This document shows positions 42,001 to 54,000 of a DNA stretch of 64,000 nt, in pieces. The stretch's first letter is position 1. The number at the start of each line of letters is the position of its first letter. The translations under genes and the position numbers were made by a program. The notes under the pieces are model-generated. The model saw nothing but the letters and a program-made list of their open reading frames with translations, was not told where the DNA came from and searched no databases. The stretch covers positions 62,566,501-62,630,500 of the forward strand of contig NC_091124.1 in the NCBI RefSeq assembly GCF_040183065.1, written 5' to 3'. The stretch is from Periplaneta americana (taxonomy: Eukaryota; Arthropoda; Insecta; Blattodea; Blattidae).

Positions 42001-45000
42001 AAATAAATTTTTAAGCTTCTTAAAAGCTTCTTCTGATGAAACATGAAACTTTGTTCCTTGTGATTGATTGTATATTATTCTTATAGGAAAGCCTAACTCT
42101 TTCTCCAGGTCCCGCTGGTACTGAAAATAGTTAGGACATTTAGGAAGTATAGGAACAATGATTGGCGGAAATCTAGCAGTTGTTACTTTAGGAGTAGTAT
42201 CTAGCACCTCTTTTTGAGATTCATCATTTCCACAAGGATCGTGCGAGAATACATAGTTATTTTCCATATTTTCTACAGTATCACCATTTAGCTGGGAAAG
42301 TGGGTCAAAATAATTATTTGTAGGAATCGAAATGAGTTCTTTTGAATATGAAGATTGTAGTGTCTTGAGTTTATCATCTTGATTCATACCTGATGTTCCT
42401 GAAGTTGGTGGTGCAGGTTGTGGTGTTGATGTAACCGAATGTGAAGTATTTTGAAATATTGGTAAGTTACGTACTTCAAGTGATCTGTTTGGATTGATTA
42501 ATTCTTTCTTAGCTGAAGACTTTTTTGATTGCTTGACTTTATGTAACATACCTTTTTTTAAGGTGTACGTTTTCGTTCGTGGGCCTCTGTGAAGAGTTAA
42601 TTCTGAAGTATCTTCTTCAATTGGAGTCTGATAGTTTATTTCTTGTGGATAATTATTTGTTTCCTCCATAAGGATTTCTTGATTGGTGAGGCAATTGTTA
42701 GGAATCAGTGTCTTTTATCACAAGATTTATAAAACAATAAACGGAAGAAGAAACGGTATATATAACTTAATTAATATGTTATTTAACACACTAAACACTA
42801 AATAATCACTCAACACAAGATGCGTAACACAACACAAATAATAATTATTCAGTATATAAATTTCGCCTGTCCGAGAGTATCACAGCTGGCTGTGTGTGCT
42901 CCCTCTATTGAGAGGAAACAGCATTAAGGGCAACAGTTGAAAAGTGAAAATGCCTAACAAAAAAAAAAAAAAAAACAAACAAACATGCTAAAAATGTGTG
43001 GAAAAAAAAATTAGGTCAGTACCTCCTAAAAACAGACGTGGTCAAATTATGTTGTAGTAAACATTAAATTGCATATTTCTTGTATTAAACTAGCATACAC
43101 ATCATGTTGTAATGTAATCTTTCATAAAAAATATGACGAGTCAACAGGAATGCTTCCTGCTGTGCTTTTGCAAGACACTCATCTCTTGTGTTCCATGTTT
43201 CGTTCTCTTTTTGATATTTGCAAAATTCTCTATGTCCCTTCAGTAGGACAGTGAGTTTTGAAGTTAGACAAGTGCCAATAGGCTTGGAGCTGACATAGAT
43301 ATTGCATCATTCTCAATACACTTCGCAAACACATGAGATCATATTGTGTACCTCTAGCTTTTCTCCCTTCCAACTTTCCATTTTGTTATTATCATTGTCG
43401 ACCTTGAGGGCAGGGAACTACAGTTAGTAATATATGCATCGGGATATTTTGTCTCTTAGCTTAGCCCTATTGTTAACTATTGACTCTTTGTGTTTATTAT
43501 GAGATCTCTTAAGTCCACAGTAAATAATTCCATAACAGTGTTAAAGATTCCATGGAATATGAATTGAAGAACAAGTGGTAGTGTTTCTAGCTACAAAACA
43601 TGGGACTTGGAGCATTTGTCTTGTATTACTTCCTGTATCATCTTAGTGACCTTGTATTATGTTGACCATATGGCGAGTCTCATTACTTGTGTCTAGTGTT
43701 AACTGTAGATGACAGTGCGTTTATATATAATAGTGTTTATTTAGTTGTGTCCTTAGTAGAATACAATCTTAAATGTGGCTCCATTTTCGTATTACGTATA
43801 TTACAGTTTTTTTTTTTTGCTAGTGCCATGCACATTGACATGTAGCCATTTGCGCCTCTGTGTTTTTTTCTCCCGATTATGATGAAGGAAAAGGAGCATC
43901 TTCTGCAGACTTCTGGAAAAAGAAGACTAGTAAAGTGCTGTATGTGGAATGTGGCACTGTATAGAGCAGAAACCTGGATATTACAACGAAGAGAAGGGAA
44001 ATGTCTGGAACCATTTGAAATGTGTATTTGGAGAAGAATGGAGCATGCGAAATGGACAGACAGAATAAGAAATGAAGCCATGCTAGAAAGAGTGGATGAA
44101 GAAAGAATAATGAGGAGACTAAGAGGAAGGCAAAAAATAGGAAAGATTGGAGAATGCTGGGTTTGCAGTGAAAGACGTGCCTTGGGGCAAAAAAATTATA
44201 AATTAATGATGAAGAATCCTGTGCTGAGGTTGGGGCACCCATTAGGTCGTATGATAAGATGACATATTATGAGTAGGGGGCGGATGTTGATGAAAAGTCA
44301 TCTTCTTATTTCTCACATTAGGACGATGCCTATTAGTATAGAAATCCTTTCTATGTAAATATCAACGTAAAAACATAACTTCTTATATTGCATTTTTTGA
44401 CGTTTTTGAACTAATAGGTCATTTTTATATTTTTTTCGACATTTTTAATACTTTGAAGAACTTTTAGATCATTTGGAATGCATTTACTTTCATCTTTACT
44501 GATAGGTGTGTTAAATCATTTTTTAAGCAAATAGGTCAGTAGTAATTACCTACTGAATAAGTGAATAACAGTGAAGTTTGAGTTTTATAGTTTGAAACAG
44601 ACTCTAAAGTCCATCCCTCATTCCACTAAAGGCTTCACTTCACACAACGGAAGTAATATAAAATGTTTGACAACAGCTTAGTTTAAGTGAGGGCTTTGAC
44701 TGATACTGTTCTTTTGTCGGTACGAGGGTGTCTTTAGAATTTAAGTTTGGAAGGGGGAACATTTTCTCCATGTCCTGGACAGGACGTGATTTGGAAGGGA
44801 TATCTACTGTAGTAGACAGTATTTTTAACACAAAGATTGCAAGAATGCAGGCTGCACTCACAATTTGTTTTGTCATTCACACACCCTCATCTGGAAGATC
44901 TGGTAACAAAAGTGAAGCACGGGAGGAGGAGACAGAGAATGAAGGCACTGACATGAACCACCCCTGATTAAAACACATTGTAAATCCTCATTAAAATCTT

Positions 45001-48000
45001 TAGTTATCTCTTAAAACTTTCATTTTGTTGCATGTTCTTTTCCTTTATCTTAACTAAATTCCAGGAAGTTGCCTCCTCTCTCCGAGATTTGCAGGGCAGT
45101 CATTGAAACAACGTGACTAATTTTTAAGAAGTTCTGGTGAGACTATGGTGAAAAATATTTAAATGTCATTTTCTTTTAATTTTATGTCATTTTTCCATTA
45201 GTTTAAGGGCATTTTAATGATCATTTTAAGTAGATTTTTAGGTCATCAACATCCGCCCCCTAATTATGAGTATGGAAATAGGCAAGATAAAACAAGACTG
45301 TGCATATATCTCTTAAGGTATGTGTTTTAGGATCCATATTCATTAGACTTTTTTCTTGTTTTATGAATACAGAGGTGTCAACCTTTAAAGTGGGTGTTAA
45401 TAATTCCATAGTGCACATGTGCATCCTCTCCTTCCCCCTGATTCTGGCAATCAGATGTAAGGGATATTATATATAATTACACTTTACCTGTTACTTCTGC
45501 GATAAAAAATACTTTGTGGCATGTTTTTCATCTGTTAGCTGCTTTTCTGCAAATTTTTTCTTGGAGCATACTTCTTATGTCATCTTGATCTTCTGGATCA
45601 GAAATGATTCCAGCATTGATGTGCTTAATATAGGCCTTAATTGTCCGATTTTTTTTCCTCACAACACCGAAGACATTTTTGGTAGGAGAGTTACTATGTG
45701 AGGTACACTTAATACTGCAAACATTACTTAAGCAGTTTGATTTCTGAAATCTGCAGTTTGGTCCTATTTACATCTGTTCTAAATCCAAATACTGCATTCA
45801 GGAAAAATGTTGCATTGATAAGCTGCAAATTCCTCTTAAAGACTATGGTCACCTTCATCAATCAAATTTGAGAATCTCTGAATAAAATACAACTTCTGCA
45901 TGCTTAAGAAATTTAATCTCAATTGGAAATTTCATTCTCCTTTTTGTTGCGATAATTTTGATACTTTGTAATAATTCCTCTGTGAAAACTAATAATAAAT
46001 AATAATCCATGGCGCTACAGCCCGTGAAGGGCCTAGACCAACCAGCCGGCTGCTGGCTTCACGCCCACATGCTGAAGCAGAGGTATCGTGTGGTTAGCAC
46101 GATGATCCCCCCAGCCATTATAGCTGGTATTCGCAATTGGATTTTGCTACCTATTGTAGCTTCCCAAGTGCATCACGATGCTGGGTGGGCACCAGTCCCA
46201 TACACTGGCCGAAATTTCATGAGAAAATTTCTTCCCTCATGAGGACTCGAACCAGCGCGCATTCCGTAATGCGAGTCCTAGGCGGGATGCCTTAGACTGC
46301 GATGCCACGGCGCGGGCCTCTGTGAAAACTATCTCCTCTTAAAATATTAAACCTCCTTTTAAAACACTCTGTATATGATTGTATCTAATATTTAAAAGTC
46401 TGCTAATAGTAGTAGTTCACGCAATTTCTTCTACACTGACATCTGCCTGACTTTTCTCTTGCATTCTAAAGACTCGTGAAGAACAAGTGTGTCGTTTCTT
46501 GCAAAGGAGAAGAAAATTGACGAGGTGTGTGAGAAAGGATAGAAAAGAAAAAGACAAGTTAAATTGAAGATCCGCTTTATAAACAAAACATAAATTTAAA
46601 CAGAAACAAACAAAATATAACAAATACAATGCAGTACACAAAACATTGTTGTAATGCAACTTTTCTCTGTCAAACCATGTGGCAGAATCTTGATATAATC
46701 CTATGACACTGTTGCTTAAGCAAATGAAATCCTATGACACTGTTGCTTAAATAAATGATGTAGCATCAGTTTGAAATCATTCACCACCAGATGAATAAAT
46801 TAATTGAAATAATTTTGAAAATAATAGATATGGTGATGGGATGATGATGATGATGATGATAATGCAGCATGGTATGGATGTTATGCACTGATTCGACTCA
46901 AAAGTCATTAATGAAAATAATTGACAGTAATGATAAACACGTAACACAATCATAATTCCATGTGAAACAACTGACAATTAGAAAACAAATCCTTTTACAC
47001 TGTCATACAAAACATTGTGATGGTACAGTAATTCTGGGGAATGAAGGAAAAAGGAGAGGATTAAATAGTAATTTCCGTATTTTCTTCCAGCTATTGACTA
47101 GTAATAATTAAATGGGTAGTTGAAAGTAATTATATGGCAAAATTATTATATTAAAAGGAACTAATCCCAACAAATATTGCTACTGAATAAGTTGTTTTTC
47201 TTCCAAATAAATGGGTTTTAACATATATTTCAATTCAGATTTTGTTAATGGCCCAGTTCTTTTTTGCATTTTCATGCCAATCATAAAACAGTCTAGAATC
47301 TAATTAATTGCATATTGGTTGCCTTAAAATTAACGAAGATAATTTATTGTTTAAAAGACACCACGTGCATTTCATAAAATGTAGGCTGATTTTAAACAAA
47401 TACAGTAGTTGAAATCTGAATATCAGTACAATTCTTTTTTATGCAAATTAAAAAAAAAAATTCCTTTATAATAGAAAACTTAAGACTTAGAATGATGAAG
47501 TCCAAAAATTCTAAAGTGCATTGTTTATTGCATGCACCAGAGTTGCACTAAACTGAAGTATTTTAATAAACATATATAACAAATATAATGGCGAGATATA
47601 TTATGTATTAATTTACAATATGTACACTTTTCTTTATTTTATACATATATGTACCTGGAAAAAATGGAACGTAAAGTTTGTGTGTAGTTAATTCTGCCTG
47701 TAGGAAATCAAGATTAACTTTAAAGTATTAAAAAAGATAATTTGGTCTTTACATATTAATTAACATTCGTTTCTAAGCTAAAAGGATTGTCAATGCAGAG
47801 AAATTTGTTTGAATATTTATTATGGTGAGTAGGAACTAATGTACTTCTTTGAATGAAAGTATGACATAATTTCCAATATGATGAGTATAGAAGCACCTAT
47901 CTCAGTAGGGGAAAAGCATTTCCTCAATACCCATGGTGTTAATTTTAAGAGTAACAGATAACTTATCTGCTGACAATCTCTTCCCTGATATACTGTAACG

Positions 48001-51000
48001 AAAACACACACATGGAAAATATACATAGTTATGAACACAGTATGTTTAAAGAACTACATAGTATTTTAAAAGTTAAAAAAACAACGACCTTACTGTTCCC
48101 CTCCTCCCCCCCCCTCTCTCTGCTGGCACTCCTGAATGAGAATGTGTAACAACATAATTATACTCTTTCAATGAAAGATAATATAAATGAAAGATTAAAC
48201 TGTGTGTCATGAACTTTAACCAGGAAACAGGGTTTCATAGACCTCTTGAAGCTGTATATAGGGCACATGTATAAAAAAAATATTTTTTTATTTTATTTAG
48301 GTATGTGCAGATGTAATCATGCCTGTCCTACAGCTGTCTACAATAGACAATATAATACAGATCGCAATATAGGTGGGATAAGGGAAGCCTGAGACAGAAA
48401 TCTGAGGAAGAATAAGATTGTCACTTTTGTAATATCAGCAAGCAATTTTTTGAACAAAGGAATTTCTTTATTGTCTGTTTAACATAAACGAGTTTGCAAA
48501 CTTAAAACAATGCAGAATTTACTTCAAGCTTTAGGTATACGATTTGTAAATGCATGGTTGATTTTGTAACATTTCTTCATGTGTATTTAAACTGATTGTG
48601 GCACCTGTTAGCAATCACAATCTCAAATAACTTACAGCAACCAAAATAAATTAAGATAACTCTGACAGTGCAATTTATACAATTATCTCACTACATTAAT
48701 GGCACATTTCTTAGAAATAACAACTTAATTTAAGTAATGCTCTGATACATTTAAGAGCTGGTCTTTTATGTCTGCACATGAAAACCTGGCGTCACGAGAT
48801 AGGAAAACAATGTGAACAAAACCAGTGCGAGCCTGTATTGATCTCTAAGTTGAGATTATTGTCGAGTATCGTGCTGCGGATCCATCGTAGTCCTTCACAG
48901 TCGAGCCCCCAGTTGCTGAGATTGCCTGTTCTCACAAGCTTCTCGCAAGAAGCCAACAGTGTGACCACCGCAGGTGCAGTTATGTGCGCGGCCTCGTACA
49001 TATAGAAGCACTCAAGGTGCTGCGAGAGATGGCACTGACTAGGAGCTGCAAGACCCATCAGGTGGTCGTCAGTTAGGTCTGGACAGCTGTAGAAGTGGGC
49101 CACTTCTAAAACTGGGGCACGCCGCAGCAGTTGTGTGAGTGCACGTGCTGCCACCACACGCCCCAGCTGCACCCTGCGTAGCCTCACCAGAGTGGGAGCG
49201 TCGCTCTCGGATTCCCTGTTCCAGTCTATATCTGCTCCATCCTCTGCCAGTGTGTCCAGGTTGGGACAAGATGTGAGAATACGACCAAGGTCGAGTGATG
49301 CAAACAACTCACCTGGCAGGAAGCGTAATGCTAAGTCTTGCAGGCGAAGACCCTGTGGTGTGGCCAGGAACGAATATAATCCTGCGATCCAGCCGGCATC
49401 TGAAGGGATGCCTAACAAGTGCAGTGTTGTGAGTGTGGATGGGAAGATACGCAGTGCAGATGGCGGGTGATGTGGCTCTGAGATGGTAAGTTTGCGTAGT
49501 GCAGGACATGACAGACACAACAGTTCGAGGCGCCTTAGTGTTGTACGCTGGCAGCGTGCGGACACCAGCCCAAAGCTGGGTGGTGCAGGTGAACCACTTC
49601 CTGTTGATGCCGTCCATGCTCGGTCCAAGATCTCCAGTGCTCTGCCCATGTGTCCGTAGTCGCCCAAAGATTGAATCTGCGGGACATGGTGTAATGCGAG
49701 TAGAACCCCAGCAGTTGTGACACCCGTATTGGCAACATTGAGCACTTTGAGTGTGTCACACAGAGAATTGCGGCGCTCACAGTACTCTAGCAGGAATGAC
49801 CTGTCCCTCACTTTATTCTCACCATCGCGGTTAAGCTTAAGTCTCGGAAATAGTCTGAGCAGGATCCTGAGTCGCCCCCAGCCTCTTCCTCCACCACTCG
49901 CACATTGCCCCATATCTGGCTCATCGCACGATGGAGCTGCTTTATCACGCAACTCCACCTGCAGGAAAAGGTGTCGTAGGCCTGCATCAGTGACTTGCCG
50001 GGAATGTGACACGTCGAGCACTGCAAGGTTGGGACATGCTGACCCGATGACTTGCAGTACAGCATCGCCTGCGATGTTGCGCAGTATGAGGTGCCGCAGA
50101 GCAGGGGCCGACACCAGCGCATCGTGCAGCAGGCTACGGTCCAGGCGCAGCAACGCCGACCGTGCGAGTTCCAGACTCTCGAGTCCACGGCCCTCCGACG
50201 CCAACAACCGAAGCAGAGCTGCCTGATGACTGCAGCCATAGTAGCAACATAGCTCGACGCGCAGATGACGCACGTCAGGCGCCAGCAGCAACGCCAATAG
50301 GTACAGTGGCGCAGGACCCGCCCCTCCTGCACTACCGTCAGGGGCTGGTGCGGACAGGAGTCGTGACACCTCTTCAATCAGCTGTGTCCGTATTGAGCCT
50401 GGCAGAGATAGCAGTAGATTGGGACGAAACCTGCGTCGAGCTAGTGTCAAGGCATGTGCAGCTGACGAATCCTGCGCTATAAGCTGGAGTAGACGACAGG
50501 TTGACACTAGATTTGTTGCAACTTGAGTATGACACAGTGAGAGCAAGGTCACTGGCTGGTGGTGTTGGGGCATTATAAGATCTAATGCTCTTCGTCAAAT
50601 TCCAGATCTTCAGGAATTCTTAAATCTGACAAAAAGGTGCACATAACGCATACATCGTTTCACCAGAAGTGCACTTCCATCAAGGAACAGAAAATGGGTA
50701 CCGTAACAATAAAGCCAAGAAGAGAAGAGCTACCGATTTAGTTGCAAAGTGTGGGCAATACAAACCAATCACACTTTCATGAACTTAAAGTGACTGGGGA
50801 CGTTTCTAAAATACGTTGCAGGAATAATTCCGAAATAGCCTTTATACTACCCACTGGGTAAATTAAGTGAACTGTTTCGTAGCATAATTATGCTTGTGAC
50901 AATTTAAAATCATCTTAAAATACTTACGATATATTATTTAAACACCCAGAAATCAATAGCTCGAATCATGACCACATTGTATACCAGATTTCTCTGTTCA

Positions 51001-54000
51001 AGTTCACGATTATAACGTCTCTTAGCAAACACACTCCTAAAATACATATTGATTTTTAGTTTTGCAAGTTAAATTCCAAATGAGGTCGAAACGAATGTCT
51101 GATCGGTGGTGGAACAGCATCGCGCAGGGAAGAAATTGTTTACGTTGAGATCAATGATACGTCAACACTTGCCATTATAATATGCACTCGACTTTGTAGA
51201 ATTATATATACATTTATTTATGCTTGCGTGCTTTATTTTTACACGAAGAGCTTCCATGTATTTTACATTAAAATGTTTTTCTGCTCAAGCGGCTAGGACT
51301 TTCAGTCTCTTTCAGTCTAGCCAACCGAGTCAACCCCATTCTCGTCACGTCCTATTTTCTTTCAATATACGCATGCGCATCGTATCGGACGGATCTCCCC
51401 TCTCTGTTGTAGCTTTCGATATCTTGCTTTGCAGAGAGTACAGTTTGAGTAGATTTGCTAAGGAATGTTGGCAACGCATAATACGTAGGGTTGGCACTGC
51501 TGTTGGTCTCGTTCTATATTTCTTGTTATCCGTGAATCTACGCAAAGAAGGTTGTGGTTGTAATGGTTACATTGTGAATAATATTGCACGGAATGATTAC
51601 TCTTCCACGCGCAAAATTTAAACTACTGTACTCTTGAAGGAAAAAATCCACGAAAACCTAAAACGAAAATAAATATGACTCAGAATGATCAAATTCTATA
51701 TAAAGATTTCCTCTGCTCATTACTGTGTATTAAAATAAATTATGACGACAACGATATCGACTAAAATTTTATCTTGCAATTCTAGAAAATGAGACTTGAT
51801 CGTATTGAAATACAAAATAAAAATGAACGACAATAAAATAAAAGGATAACTTTCAGAACACAGATTCCTTCCTTTCCCTCTTAAGCCTACTTCAAAATTC
51901 CAATCTTGTGCACACAAAAATAAATTATTGGTACAGAAAAGTGCCTTTTCGTAAGCATGATGATGCGCATTTGACAAACGCAGACAAATCTGCCCTTTTT
52001 AGTATTTTGAGATATAATTGTCAGTGAGGAATCCGTACATTGAAATTTTCTCAAATAAAAATAATTCTGATCAATGTCAGGGCCCTTAACTTGTTATTAT
52101 TCGCCAAAATTATTTCTACTAAAGGCGAAGACAGTACCAGTACAGACTTCATAAGACTGACATCATATGATTATTATAAACATCTACGTAATAAGATTAC
52201 AAAAGCTATTAGAAACGCTAAACTCAGACATTTTCACGACATATTACATCAAGGTGCTGACTCTTCCAAACTGTGGAGAAACTTTCGTATTATAGGACTA
52301 GGAAATTCCAGACCTCAAAGTGACAACATTACAATTCCGCTTGAAACTCTAAATGATCATTTCATAACATCACAGTCATTGACCCTCGACCAAACTGAGA
52401 AACAGATAACAATAGTTGACGTGCTAAGGACTCCACCTTCGACGACAGACAAGTTCTATTTTTCTTACATGGCAGAAAATGAAGTACAAACAACAATGAA
52501 ACGCATAACAACGAAAGCTGAAGGAGTAGACTGTATAAGTATTACCTTACTGCTTAAAATATTGGACATAATTATATCGACGCTCACTCATACTGTATAT
52601 TTAATGCTTCTCTTATTACTTCATCCTATCCAACCCTCTGGAAAAGAGCCCTTATCCGCCCACTTCCCAAAATTAAAAACCCTTCATGTCCAAATGACTA
52701 TAGACCCATCAGTATCCTACCTGCTCTATCAAAAGTTCTGGAACGTATTGTACATAAACAACTGACGAACTACTTGACCGAACATTCCTTACTTGACGAT
52801 TATCAGTCAGGATTCAGAACTGGACAGAGCACGACTACAGCACTTGTAAAGGTCAATGAGGATGTATGCCAAGCCTCCGATGAACGAAATTTGACATTGT
52901 TGGTACTTCTTGACTTTAGTAAAGCATTTGACACAAAACTTCTCCCATATAAACTTAGATAACTTAATCTTTCTGACACTGCTGTCAATTGGTTTGACTC
53001 TTATCTTCGCGACGCCAACAGTGTGTTATAGCAGGTATTTTCTCCTCGGAATGTCGTGTCGTGAAGTCCGGAATACCACAATGCTCAGTACTTGGACCTC
53101 TTTTGTTTATGATATAATATGTTAATGACTTGAGTAAAATGATGAAACATTATAGACATCATATGTACGCCGACGATTTACAAATATACAACCATTTTCA
53201 TCCTGATGAAATGATAGACGCGATAAAAAGACTTAATGAAGACTTGAACTCAATTTCGATGTGGGCTTATAAATTTGGATTGTCGCGGAACCCAGAGAAA
53301 TCTCAGGCAAAAGTGATGGTTCATCATCGTCTTCTTAGTACTGTAGACTGCAGAAATTTGCCTAGCATCATACTTAGTTGTACAATTATTGAATACAGCA
53401 AAACGGTAAAAAAATCTTGGAATCTTTATGGATAATGATCTTAACTGGAACACCCAAGTTACCCATACATGCAAGGAAATATTGTCGCTATACTACTCTC
53501 TGAAGCATGTAAAACACTTTCTACCACTTACATTAAGAAAGAATCTTACACAGACACTCGTGGTGCCCCGTCTTGATTAATGTGATTCCTTGTTAACAAA
53601 CTTAAGTTCTAACTTAAATGAGAGATTGCAACTTGTTCATAATGTATGTATAAAATTCGTCTGTAATATTCGGAAATTTGACCATGTAACACTGTCTCTT
53701 GAGCTGCTCTTGTGGGCTCGTCTAAAGGAATGAAGAATCATACACACTCTTTCACTTCTATAGAAAATTTTACATACCTCTTCTCCAAATTATTTATCTT
53801 CACACTTTCAGTTCCTAACTACTTCACGAAATCAGCATCAATCTCTCCTTTCAATCCCTCGTCATAGAACTTCCCTATACTCATCTTCCTATACTGTATC
53901 ATTGCCTTACCTCTGGAATACGTTACCTGATGACGTCAGGGACTATCGGACACTGTTACAGTTTAAAAGTAAATTAGAAAAGTATGTTTATCTCACGAAA

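Larger units (their letters stand above)
38368..42866 (-). mobile_element. Full-length Jockey-type LINE, 4.5 kb
   Basis: On the minus strand: a 5' UTR of about 200 bp, ORF1 (42669-41152), ORF2 (41162-38541 with two late stops), a 3' UTR, and an A-rich tail (T-rich on +, 38368-38393). The element is flanked by CTGTCCGAGA at 38358-38367 and 42867-42876, a perfect 10-bp target duplication. Few lesions plus a perfect duplication suggest a fairly recent insertion into TTLL5's intron, antisense to the host gene. Confidence 0.88.

Noticed and set aside
49717-50482. Several ORFs of 100-190 codons on both strands
   Set aside because: Off-frame shadows in the GC-rich LRR gene, where stops are rare. 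The leucine-rich repeats are only in the 593-codon frame.
51220-51621. 133-codon + strand ORF upstream of the LRR gene
   Set aside because: No domain or composition evidence, and the length is possible by chance; transcript data would be needed.
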